From Pseudogymnoascus destructans (lineage: Eukaryota; Ascomycota; Leotiomycetes; Thelebolales; Thelebolaceae): a stretch of DNA of 64,000 nucleotides. The position numbers and the translations under genes were made by a program. Below, piece after piece: positions 54,859 to 64,000 of the stretch (positions are counted from its first letter, which is position 1; each line of letters opens with the position of its first letter). A model generated the notes under the pieces. The model saw only the letters and a program-made list of their open reading frames with translations, searched no databases and was not told the origin of the DNA. The stretch lies in NCBI RefSeq assembly GCF_001641265.1, contig NW_020167522.1:682001-746000 (forward strand). Reading direction: 5' to 3'.

Positions 54859-57800
54859 CCTCTAGACAAGTCATCACTAGAGGCAGTGCAGCCAGAATTG
54901 CAGCTTCTTCCTCGAGATCCAGTTTTGATCCGGACACCCCTTTCTTAGCTACTTGTAGAATAGGAAAATACAAAGCTATTGTCCATGCATTGATCAATAC
55001 TAATGCCACAGGTGGAAACTTCATTAATGCTGCTGATGCAGAAAGAATATGTGAAATCGAAGGGATAGCCCCAGTCGAACTTGTGAAGCCAAAACAAGTT
55101 GAAGGATTCAATGGAGAGGCTGCCCCTGCTATCACACATGCTATATATCCTCGACTACAAGTGGGAGAGCATGTGGAAAGCCTATGTCCATTATTCATTA
55201 CTTCGCTGGGAAAACATTCCATCATTCTCGGGAAAGCTTGGATGAAGCAACATGGAGTTGTTCTCGATATGATCAATGATCAAGTCCTCTTCACTGGAGA
55301 TTATTGCAACCATTCTATACCAGATCGAGCCCTCGAAACAGAGCCTATATCTAAAAGCGAAAGACAAAGGCCAAAGAAGAAAGCCAAAGAAATGCCTCCT
55401 CCGGAACCTGCTCCGAAAGTGGAAAAACCAAAACCTTGCACCATAGCAATGATTGGCGCAGCACCATTTCGAATGCTCATAAAGCAAAGAGGAGCTCAAG
55501 TCTTTGCTATATCAATGAAGGACATAATCGAGCACAAGAACAAGACCAAAACTGAAGAAATTGACTCTCGACTGATCCTTCCGAAGGAATTTCATGAATT
55601 TTTGGATGTTTTTTCAAAAATGGCAGCAGACAAGCTACCTCCCCATCGACCTTCAGACCATCATATTGAACTCGAAGGTGATGCAAAGCTGGGATATGCA
55701 CCACTCTGGAATATGTCAAAGGAAGAACTTGATTTGGTCGAAGAATATGTCTTCGAGCACTTGCCAAAAGGGTTCATTGAAGCAAGCAAAGCCCCATACT
55801 CTTCACCCATTATGTTTGTGAGAAAGCCAGGTGGTGGTCTTCGATTCTGTGTTGACTACAGGAAGCTAAATGCCATAACGAAAAAGGATTGATATCCCAT
55901 ACCACTCATTGATGAAACGCTGGCCCAAGTCATAGGAGCAAAATATCTCACCAAACTGGACATTCGACATGCCTTCAATCGAATTCGAATGCAGACAGAA
56001 GAAGATGAAGACCTCACTACATTCAGAACTCGATTTGGATCCTACAAATACAAGGTCATGCCCTTCGGACTCACAAATGGTCCAGCAACATTCCAGAGGT
56101 ACATGAATGAAACCCTCATGGATTACCTCAACCAATTCGTCACCGCATACATGGATGACATTCTTATCTACAGTGCTACTCGAGCGGAGCATACAGAGCA
56201 CATAAGGAAAGTCCTACAGAAGCTTCGAGAAGCTGGACTGCAAGCAGATATCTCAAAATGTGAGTTTTTCGTCCAAGAAACCAAATTCCTAGGACTCATC
56301 GTGGGAGTCAATGGCATTCGCATGGACCCTGCAAAGGTTTCTACTATATTGGAATGGCGAACTCCAAAATCGCTCAGGGATATGCAAGCTTTCATTGGAT
56401 TCTGCAATTTCTATCGAAGGTTCATCTGAAATTACTCCAGCATCATGAGGCCATTGGTGAACCTTACCAGAAAGGATCAGATATTCGAATGGACTCATGC
56501 ATGCCAAACTGCATTTGAGCTGTTGAAACAAACAGTCACAGAAGCTCCTGTCTTGAGGCATTTCGATAGAAACAAGACAGCCTATGTTGAAGCAGATTCC
56601 TCAGACTTCATCTCATCAGGAGTCTTGTCACAAAAAGATGATCAAGGGGTTCTACATCCAGTTGCATACTTCTCGAAAAAGCTAGCACCTGCAGAATGCA
56701 ATTACGAGATATATGACAAGGAATTGCTTGCAATCATCAGATGTTTCGAAGCATGGAGACCAGAACTTGAAGGGACAGATTTTCCAGTCCAAGTCTTGTC
56801 TGATCACAAAAGCTTGGAATACTTCATGTCCACCAAGAAGCTGACAAGAAGACAAGCTCGATGGGCTGAATTCCTCTCTCGATACAACTTCCAGATCATC
56901 TATATGGGAAGCAAAATGGAAAAGCAGATGCTTTGACTCGAAGGCCTGGTGACAGACCAGAAGGCAATGATGAGGATGATCGACAAAAGCAACAGCTTCA
57001 GGTGTTGCTACCACCTTCGAGGCTACATCCAGACATTCAGAAACTCAAAGAACAAGGCCAAACAGCTCAGTGTCATACTGACATTCGTTGCACTCAGTTT
57101 GCTATCAAACTTGGAAATCTCCTCCTCAAACCTACAAGTCACTATACATATTTTGGCTTATCACACCAACAACAAGAGCAATACTACTCAACGATTGCTA
57201 CAACCATCTATGATTCATTACACGTCATCGCTCCTTAGTTACTGGGCCGATATTACCACATAGCATATCTCTACAACCCTCTATGATTCATTACATGACA
57301 TCACTCATATTACCACATGACATATCTCTACCAACTAGAGGCCTAGGAGCATGAACGATAGCTCTAAAAGCTCCTACGAACCTCTATGATTCATTACATG
57401 TCATCGCTCTTTAGTTACCCACAAGATTGGTTAAGTTATGACATAATTTGTCTGTGACATAATTTGTCTATGACATAATTTGTCTATAGGGGTACTCTGA
57501 CCTTGGACCTCCTTTTACTTCCTATAGGCTACGAACCTAAGAGATGGTTCTATGGGATTCTCTTACATCGACTACAGTTACCAAGCCTGGTAAGTCATGG
57601 AAAGCCTTGGAAAATGAGAGAACTACATTCCTTTAGCATAAATAGGATTGCCCTTTCCTTAAGAAAGGGCAAGCAGACAATACAGTAAATCGACTATCAC
57701 ATACTTCCACGTCTTTTCCAAGATTCCAAGCATTCATCTTGTTACTCCTTGTTTCTGAAAAGTCAGTGAGGTGTTAACCTCTGACTTACCCCTGAGTTCC

Positions 57801-59486
57801 CAGACTCAACATTTGTTGCAACTTGTCTGAACCACTTCACTACATCACACACCTGATTGCTGCGTTGTGGAATAGTCTAAGCTACGACCCTTTGGCTCTG
57901 TTTTCTAAGACAGTGTGTTGTCTTAGTAAATTCATCCCTTCCTTGGGTGGCTAGATTCTCACATCTGGTGCACCCACCATTACACTCAGCTAGCTCCAGT
58001 GGAAACTCATATCAGAGAAATGACAATTCTTGAGAAAATCCAAAAGTCTCAACTGGAAGACAAATTCTGCAAGGCTACACTACAGAAGCTTGAGAATGGT
58101 GATCGAACAAGCAAAGAGGTTGCATTGGCTTATTGCGAACTCAAAAACGGCATGCTAGAATATCAAAATCGAGTTTGGGTGCCAGAAACCATTCAGGTGG
58201 ACTTGTTGAGAGAAGTTCATGAACAACCTTCTATGGGACATCCAGGATCTGGAAAGATGCTGCGAGTCATGAAACAGCACTATTACTGGCCAAACATGGA
58301 CAAAACAATAATTCGATATATCAAAAACTGCCATAGTTGTCGAAGATCGAAACCATCTCGAGATTCCTACAATGGACTTCTACAACCAATCCCTATTGAC
58401 AGTCGACCATGGATGGATATATCAATGGATTTCGTGACAGGATTACCACTCTGTGAAGGGAACAATGCTATCTTGGTTGTTGCATGCAGGTTGACGAAAG
58501 AAAGACATTTCATTCCGTGTTTAGCTGGGCAAGAAGGGACTACTGCAGAAGCTACAGCACAGCTCTTACTTTGACATGTATGGAAGCACCATGGTCTACC
58601 AAACTCGATAATATCAGACAGAGGTCCTCAGTTCATTGCAGAAGTCTGGAGTTTGCTCTGCAAAATTTGGAAAATTTCAGCCAAACTTTCAACTGCCTTC
58701 CACCCAGAAACAGATGGACAGACTGAGCGATTCAATGCAGAGCTCGAACGCTACTTGCGAGCTCATGTGAACTATCTTCAAGACAATTGGGTTTCATACT
58801 TGTGCATGGCGGAGTTTGCTGCCAACAGTTTGCCATCAGATGCAACCAAGACAAGTGCGTTTTTTGCGAACAAGGGCTATGAACCAAGAATGAGCTTCGA
58901 TACAGAGCAGCAAGCATATCACGAAGCCAAACAAGAGCACAAGAACATAGCTCAGACCATGGCAAAGGTTTGGGAGTTTCTGCAGGATGAAATCACGCTC
59001 TCGCAAGCAAAAATGGAACATTTCGCGAACAAGAAAAGGAAACCTGCACCACGCTATCAAGTGGGAGACAGAGTATGGCTTTCAACTCGAAATATAAAGA
59101 CACAGAGGCCATCAAAGAAGCTAGACCACAAGCAAGTGGGACCTTTTGAAATTCTAGAGCGAATTGGGCAAGTTGCATATCGGCTCAAACTTCCAAACAG
59201 CATGAAGGTTCATCCAGTATTTCATGCCAATCTATTAAGACTTGACTCGAATGATGCAATCGAAGGGCAGCAACAGGAGCCAGAGCCTCCAGTCATTGTC
59301 AATGGCGAAGAGGAGTGGGAAGTGGACGAAATCCTCGACTCAAAAGTTATTCGAAAGAAGCTTTTCTACAAGGCAGCTTGGAAGAACTATCCACCAGATG
59401 AGACATGGTATACTGCAGAGAGCTTTGAAAATTCTCCAGAAGTTACCCAAGCATATCACAGAAAATACCCTCAGAAACCAAAATGA
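54859..59486 (+). pseudogene. element B pol: protease, RT, RNase H, integrase, chromodomain (broken)
   Basis: The protease active site reads ALINTNATGGNFI. The family pattern is D-T/S-G, so both Asp-to-Asn and Gly-to-Asn changes (G-to-A in DNA) have hit it. In-frame TGA stops lie at 55890-55892, 56427-56429 and 58572-58574, where Arg CGA is expected. One base is missing near 56915. RT has FCVDYRKLNA and TAYMDDILIYS; RNase H has VEADSSDFISSGVL and LSDHKSLEYF. A family A LTR splits the linker at 57071-57984. Integrase follows (GHPGSGKMLRVMKQHYYWPN, FHPETDGQTERFNAELERYL). A chromodomain-like end reads EEWEVDEILDSKVIRKKLFY. G-to-A and C-to-T bias fits RIP. Confidence 0.9.
57071..57984 (+). repeat. 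long-form solo LTR of family A inside element B
   Basis: It is 914 bp with a perfect CTCAG duplication on both sides (57066-57070 and 57985-57989). Compared with the copy at 26481 it has one more copy of a 16 bp TGACATAATTTGTCT-type unit and lacks 12 bp near the start. It shows that family A was active after element B inserted. Confidence 0.95.
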
Positions 59487-59563
59487 GAGCTGGAGACAAT
59501 TGTTTTTTTTTGAAAATGGGATTTCTTGATCAGGAGATCAACTCTGGAGTAGGGGGGGGGTAG

Positions 59564-59816
59564 TGTTACGATATCAAGTGCGCCTTGCAGCTCGAGTGGG
59601 GGTTCATGGGTGTGGGGAGCTTTCCGGGGTTGGAGCGAAGTTTTCAGTTGTGGAGTGAATTCTCAGAACTGGTCTCGCTAAAGAGAATTCACTACACAAT
59701 AGCTGTATATAGATCGAGCCACTGCTCGAGTGCTCCTCTTCTCTTTCCTTTCTTCTCTAGATTGAGTTTAATTCATAATACCCAACTGGCGCCCTATGCC
59801 TTGGTGAACCGTGACA
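59564..59816 (+). repeat. right LTR of element B
   Basis: It is 253 bp and followed by TATAG. Differences from the left LTR are G-to-T near 59607, A-to-G near 59651 and C-to-A near 59694. Confidence 0.95.
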
Positions 59817-59821
59817 TATAG

Positions 59822-60010
59822 GACCTCATGGATATGCTTTGAGTGCTAGGGTATCCAACTGAATGTCAGCTTTGTATTAAAAGCAATAAAGGTCAATTAC
59901 AATCCTAATATCAGCTTGGATCGCGCAATTGATCATTGCAAACTAAGAGTTCTAGCAAGTCTGTTGATCTCTAATAAGATGCGTGCTATGGCTTAACTAT
60001 ATAAAGGTCT
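59822..60010 (-). pseudogene. hAT transposase, middle part, continuation of 46331-46942
   Basis: The minus strand reads, with stops, LARTLSLQ, IARSKLILGL, KLTFSWIP and KHIHEVL. Across the element B target site (and the 24 bp at 52913-52936) it continues AFQEATL, then the start of the piece at 46942. FQEATL resembles the conserved FxEAT of hAT transposases. Joining the fragments needs removal of element A, the solo LTR and element B, each at its own duplication, which supports the nesting order. Confidence 0.7.
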
Positions 60011-60228
60011 CTTCTCTCTAGGGACTACGTTAAATGAATACAACAATATTATAAAGCTTGCTAAGAGGTCCCTTTTAACACTAGAGATCCATCTCTAACT
60101 CGGTAGAAGTAGTGTATATACTAGGGTTCTTTAAGAGAATGCTGTTACGGCCATGGTAACATGACGTTAGTTCTAGGGCTAGCAGGGCTAGGCTCTATTA
60201 GTGTTATAGCTAAGTGCTTGTGCTATGG
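60011..60228. other. decayed repeat sequence
   Basis: The plus strand has a readable but stop-containing stretch, LYKGLFSLGTTLNEYNNIIK followed by LAKRSLLTLEIHL, that looks like transposon protein. I cannot assign it. It may be gag of another retroelement or the 5' part of the hAT gene read on the wrong strand. Confidence 0.35.
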
Positions 60229-60408
60229 TGTAACGCTGACTTCTAAATGATAGAAGACACAGAGGTTTCTTGCGTAAGGTTGACTTGACAGAGGAGGCAG
60301 GGGATTAGACACAAAGGCTTTCCAAGTAACACGTTACAGTATTGTAAAGAATACTATATTGAGTTGAGCACGAAGCTCCTATCTAAGGAAATACTATCTA
60401 CTTATATA
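60229..60408 (+). repeat. dispersed repeat fragment, same as 27389-27567 inverted
   Basis: It starts TGTAACGCTGACTTCTAAAT and ends in CTTATATA. It is near-identical to the minus strand at 27567-27389. This is a likely LTR or terminal fragment of an unidentified family. Confidence 0.75.
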
Positions 60409-60598
60409 GTGGCGTCATGCCTCATGGGTAATCTGGATAGTTGGCGGATAGCTAGATATTCAGGATAGTTCATGGATAGCTCAACTATCCAATATCCACT
60501 AGTTTCTGCAACTATCCATTAGCCCCGTCACATGGCAGCCTACCCCGCTTGCCCCCTGTGACTCACACGTCACGTTACTAGGCCCTGGTCCTGTAACC
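60409..60598. other. GGATAGTT / AACTATCC repeat patch
   Basis: Over about 95 bp (60430-60525) the motif GGATAGTT and its complement AACTATCC recur with GGATAGCT variants, giving several alternative hairpins. It then passes into GTGACTCACACGTCACGTTACT-like palindromic sequence with several TGACGTCA-type half sites (TGACGTCACGTTA at 60600). No gene is present. Confidence 0.5.
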
Positions 60599-61861
60599 AT
60601 GACGTCACGTTACCGTAGCTGTAACACGTGGTTTCAACTTGTGCAGAACATGAGAGCAAAGTACGGCATCCAAGACTGCGATTTCTACAACTTTGACGAG
60701 ACGGACTTCATGATAGGCGTTATTAGCTCAGCTTTAGTTGTTACGTGCGCCGATCGACGTGGCAGAGGCAAGGCAGTTCAGCCTGGCAATCGGGAATGGG
60801 CTACAGCAATTGTTTGTGTGAATGCTGAAGGCGCGAGTATCCCTCCGTTTTTAGTAGTTCAAGGGAAATGTCACCTTTCAAGTTGGTATACTGAAGGCGG
60901 CCTTCCTCACAATTGGGTAATTAAACCAACAAGCAATGGATGGACCAACAACGAGACAGGTCTAGAATGGCTTCATCACTTCGATAAACATACTTGCAGT
61001 CGTGCAAAAGGACCATATCGGATGTTGGTTTTAGACGGGCATGAAAGTCACGAATCAGCTGCGTTTCAGGAATATTGCAAAGCAAACAACATCATAACTC
61101 TCTGTCTACCTCCTCACTTGTCTCACCTAACTCAGCCACTTGATGTTGGGTGCTTTAGTGTTCTTAAACGCATGTATGGGCGTCAAATTGAGACCTTTAT
61201 TAAGGCTCATATAAACCATATTACAAAGGTTGAGTTTTTTATAGCTTTCCACGCAGCTTATAACCAGTCAATAACAACTCAAAACGCCAAAGCTGGATTT
61301 CGCGGAGCTGGTTTAGTGCCCTTTGATCCGCAAGTAATCATTTCAAAGCTAGACGTCAAGTTGCGGACTCCTACACCTACAGGACCCCCCTCTATAGACG
61401 CTGATCCTTGGGTTTCTCAAACGCCTCGCAACCCAATAGATGCTCTCTCACAGACTACTCTAGTTAAAAATTGCATTGCACGGCACCAAGGAAGCTCGCC
61501 AACCCCCATTTTTGCTACTGTTACTGCATTAGCTAAAGGGACAGAGATTTTGGCACATGAAATGACTTTATTGTCAGCTGAAGTCCGCACCCTTCGAGCA
61601 GCAAACGAAGCTCTTAGCAAACGCCGGAGGGCTAAAAAGTCTCGTGTCCGTCAAGGGTGTGCACTTTCTGTAGGGGATGCACATGATGATTTGTCCCAAA
61701 GGGCAGTTACGGAGCAAATAAATCGCGAGAAGCGCTCTGGAGGGGTTGGTAGGAATGAGGGGCAACCAGGTGTACGACATTGTGGCACTTGCGGGGGGGC
61801 TGGCCATAATGCACGAACTTGTCAGGAGGTCATAGAAGTACTTAGCTCATCAGATTTTTAG
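60599..61861 (+). pseudogene. pogo/Fot1-type transposase with C-terminal zinc knuckle, 5'-truncated
   Basis: The frame is open for 420 codons. Recognisable transposase starts about WFQLVQNMRAKYGIQDCDFY. The catalytic triad is visible: Asp in YNFDETDFMIG, Asp in MLVLDGHESHES and Asp in LTQPLDVGCFSVLK. The C-terminus has a coiled coil (SAEVRTLRAANEALSKRRR) and a CCHC knuckle, CGTCGGAGHNARTC. The N-terminal HTH and CENP-B DNA-binding domains and the left inverted repeat are missing, so it could cut only if it bound DNA some other way. The C-terminal half is clearly related to copy 1 at 549-968 but from another family, because the terminal repeat differs. The frame is otherwise undamaged, unlike its neighbours. 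Confidence 0.88.
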
Positions 61862-61918
61862 TTTTAATACATGTTGTGGTTGTTTAATTATACCTTACAG
61901 TGGTGGGTATAAAAAAGT

Positions 61919-61951
61919 TTCACGACTCGGTGACATTCACGACTCGGTGTA
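61919..61951 (+). repeat. right terminal repeat of the pogo-type element
   Basis: It carries CACGACTCGGTG twice, separated by ACATT, just before a TA that opens into Helitron sequence. The twin direct repeat mirrors the twin GCGAAAGCGCCAAA layout of the P1 ends. The left partner is not found. Confidence 0.65.
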
Positions 61952-63310
61952 CAACCACGTTAATAGCTTTTATTGAATTACAAAGCTCAACATTGATATG
62001 AGCCTTATACCTTTGAGTCAAGTATGGATTATACGGTACAACCCAACTATTATCAATAATGCGATTAGTATGAGGATCGATAAAGGTATCACCGTTGTTG
62101 CGACGCCTATAGTCAGCCGTACCATCTTCCTTTGGAGTGGTTGCAGATCGGAATGGCTTTGGATATCGCTTTGCGCACTGTTGCAAACTGAGTGAGTGCG
62201 TTGCAGGCCTGCAAGCCTTGCCTTCGCAAGGGCCATGTACCAAAACGCGAGTTACAATACCTCGTAGCGAACCGTCTTGGTCCCAAGCTGGATCTGGCAG
62301 CTCAGCGCAGATGACCTGGTCGACGGTTGTAGTATCATTCCAGCGTCCTTGTTCCGCTGGCTCGATGAAGACGCAAATATGCAAGTGAGACAGGCCTCGC
62401 TTTTGGTATTCGATTGTGCAAGCATGGCCTGCATATGGGCCAAGGACGCCAGCTTTAAGATCTGCCATGAAAGCAACCTTCTTTAAATGGAACACATCCG
62501 CAACAATATCTGGACGGTCAGAATACGTCTGTCCTTCCAAGAGCTGGTTCTGAATCTCTGGCCATTGCGGATTCGCAGTAAAAGTGATAAAGTAGGTTGG
62601 CTTGCCAAAATAGCGAACGATTGCCATTGAATCCTGATATAACTGATGCATATAACGGGTGCTACCCACATGGCTGGATGGTAGAACATAGCGCCGGCCA
62701 CGGTTTGCCATTGTCTGGTCTTGCATGAGCATTGCATCTGATAAACCGGAATACAATATCGCTCGTATCTGTTCTTGGTGGTTGCGAATGTATTGCAACT
62801 TCGTATTATCAATTGCAACGAAAGAATCACATAGATACATTTGAAATAAGCGCCCTGCACGAAACAATACAAAAAAGCCGCCAGCTCCATTGCGAGGTTG
62901 CAACCGCATGCGAGCGAACATGCGCTCTTCTAATCTAGATCCTGGCCTGCGATCTGGACGGTTATTAAGAAATAGCCCATAATGCCACCCAAGCTCGCCT
63001 TTTGGAAACAGTAAAACGAAATGAGCTGGCATATAAAATGCATGCGTTGGGTTGATAGTATGCCTGCCAGCTGATAGGCCATTCGGGCCGCGCTCTGCGA
63101 GGATGATATCGCGACTGCTCTTCTGGTCCCAAGTATCCGGTATGATGACTGCAACCTCATCTGCAGTTGGCAGATTCTCATGACGCATATCTGCACCTCG
63201 CTCGACAATCAGTTGCGCAGCCGGATTCCAGAGAAGGCGAAAATCGCCTTGCAATTGCATCTGCTCGCGAAGCCTATCGCGAGCCGTAACTAGGCTGCGC
63301 ACTACTCGCC
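61952..63310 (-). pseudogene. Helitron Rep/helicase-like protein fragment (N-terminal domain)
   Basis: The minus-strand frame covers about 455 codons. The Helitron_like_N domain is recognisable: GRRYVLPSSHVGSTRYMHQL, YFGKPTYFITFTANPQWPEI, EYQKRGLSHLHICVFIEP (HxH of the HUH nuclease) and KAHINVELCNSIKAINVVV. The C-terminal nuclease Tyr region and the PIF1-type helicase are absent because the pogo-type element inserted at 61951/61952. The last residues of the open frame come from that element. The true N-terminus is also uncertain, because the ATG lies in the ACTC-rich repeat at 63311. Confidence 0.88.
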
Positions 63311-63435
63311 CAATACTCGGCTCACTCACTCAGTGGGTTACTCAGCTGGGTGAGTAGCTGAACCTTTCACTCGACTCGGTGAGTGAGGCCAATACTCAGT
63401 TACTCTGTAAAAACCCAGTGAGTACTCGGCTGTCA
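63311..63435. repeat. ACTCACTC / GAGTACTC repeat-dense segment
   Basis: About 125 bp are packed with ACTCA, CTCGG and their complements. CAATACTCGGCTCACTCA and CAATACTCAGTTACTCTG form an imperfect direct repeat, and CACTCAGTGGGTTACTC with AACCCAGTGAGTACTC forms an imperfect inverted pair. It ends near CACGTG. It may be a small insertion (MITE) into the start of the Helitron ORF. Confidence 0.6.
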
Positions 63436-63627
63436 CGTGTAAGATATATGCATTACGTGAACAGTCCCTCATACGATTAATACTGTTTTATGGTTACAGT
63501 TGTAAGTTAACTTAAAGTATTACATTTATCAGCATCACTCTACCATCTCTAATAAGCTGTGAGAACGAATCACGTATATTCCTCTATCTAAGTACCACGA
63601 TTATCAGAAGATTATCAGAACACTATA
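63436..63627. other. AT-rich spacer
   Basis: No gene is present. AT-rich sequence contains ATTATCAGAAGATTATCAGAAC, a 10-11 bp direct repeat near 63600-63621. Confidence 0.4.
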
Positions 63628-64000
63628 TTATATATGCTCAAGAACATCTTTCCACCTTGCTTGATGAGGCCGGCCAGACCTACTAATACCTAAAGTATTT
63701 ATAGGGTCTTGACAAGTAGCTTGAAAGATATCAAGTAGATCTCTTCCAGTCTTCCGAGGGCGTTGGATAGGCGTTGGTGGCGAGGACGGCATATCCTTAT
63801 CTTCATCGTCATGAATAGTTGGAAGTATAGGCTCCTCATTATTACCATCTTCTCTTATATCTTCATTATCTGGGATATCGTCATCTGGGATGTCGTATAA
63901 GGTCTCGTTAAGACGGTCAGCCCTATCTCTTTCTTCACCTTGTTGGTAGCGCATTTGTCGTTCTTCATGTGCAGCTTGTGATAAGTCTTGCTGTTGCTGT
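63628..64000 (-). CDS. partial unknown protein, C-terminal end, runs off the window
   Basis: The frame stays open from the window edge (Gln-rich start coded by CAG/CAA repeats) to the stop at 63628. It includes RYQQGEERDRADRLNETLYD, an acidic run (DDDIPDNEDIRED) and SRSGRPHQARWKDVLEHI at the end. A basic 'SRSGR' tail after an acidic linker is seen at the C-terminus of several fungal transposases, so a transposon origin is possible. I do not recognise the family. Confidence 0.45.
   Translation of the reverse strand, partial: QQQQDLSQAAHEERQMRYQQGEERDRADRLNETLYDIPDDDIPDNEDIREDGNNEEPILPTIHDDEDKDMPSSPPTPIQRPRKTGRDLLDIFQATCQDPINTLGISRSGRPHQARWKDVLEHI

Larger units (their letters stand above)
52937..59816 (+). 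mobile_element. Ty3/gypsy chromovirus, element B, full length and inactivated
   Basis: LTRs of 253 bp lie at 52937-53189 and 59564-59816 (TGTTACGATATC...CCGTGACA) and differ at three positions. The target duplication is TATAG (52932-52936 and 59817-59821). A polypurine tract (GGAGTAGGGGGGGGG) precedes the right LTR. Gag-pol domains are in normal order but interrupted by stops, a frameshift and a 914 bp solo LTR of family A. Without that insert the element is about 5.96 kb. Confidence 0.96.

Noticed and set aside
54840..54870. Programmed -1 frameshift site at the element B gag-pol junction
   Set aside because: The pol frame is -1 and open across the gag stop, but the sequence (TCGGAAAACGAATAG) is not a standard X-XXY-YYZ slippery heptamer, so I mention the overlap only.
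1..64000. tRNA, rRNA and biosynthetic gene cluster signals
   Set aside because: I looked for GGTTCGA-type B boxes with a matching A box and for rRNA-like blocks and found none convincing. No polyketide, peptide synthetase or terpene genes are present.

Overview
This window is nuclear DNA from a filamentous ascomycete (Pezizomycotina). The evidence is intron-poor genes with 50-90 bp GT...AG introns and CTAAC/CTAAT-type branch sites, fungal-specific protein families (2EXR, DUF3295/AreA-GATA-like, HUL4-like HECT ligase, REI1), and a two-compartment layout of gene islands against AT-rich, transposon-filled blocks with RIP-like mutations. Leotiomycetes is a plausible class, but this is a guess from gene style only.

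Layout. 0-1.1 kb: a 944 bp pogo/Fot1-type element with perfect 46 bp inverted repeats and its catalytic core deleted. 1.6-21.7 kb: a normal gene island holding a HUL4-like HECT ubiquitin ligase (-), REI1 (+), a coiled-coil protein (+), a histidine phosphatase (-), a small basic probably mitochondrial protein (+), a 2EXR protein (-), an eight-finger CCCH protein (-) and the chaperonin subunit CCT5 (-). 22.1-23.7 kb: wreckage of a CHY zinc-finger gene in which two adjacent pieces are flipped in place. 24.5-28.6 kb: an AT-rich island with a second truncated pogo element, a long-form solo LTR and degenerate tandem repeats. 28.6-34 kb: gene-poor. 34-35.8 kb: a DUF3295/AreA-GATA-like regulator (-). 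36.3-46.3 kb: about 10 kb with no recognisable gene but at least seven different mini- or microsatellites.

46.3-60.2 kb is a nested transposon stack. A decayed hAT transposase (-) is split by a Ty3/gypsy chromovirus (element A, TSD CTTCT), an inverted solo LTR of a second family (TSD GGTTG) and a full-length second chromovirus (element B, TSD TATAG). Element B is itself split by a long-form solo LTR of family A (TSD CTCAG). 60.2-64 kb: another repeat fragment, a 5'-truncated pogo transposase with a zinc knuckle, a Helitron Rep fragment into which that element inserted, and a partial unknown ORF at the window edge.

The most unusual signal is in-place micro-inversion inside coding sequence at two unrelated loci. 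In element A the gag zinc knuckle plus aspartic protease cassette (about 530 bp) lies antisense to the rest of gag-pol. In the CHY gene two neighbouring blocks are each reversed while their order along the gene is kept. A second lead is a canonical intron that overlaps the stop codon of the CCCH gene and would fuse it in frame to the downstream 2EXR gene. All functions come from reading motifs; no database search was run.
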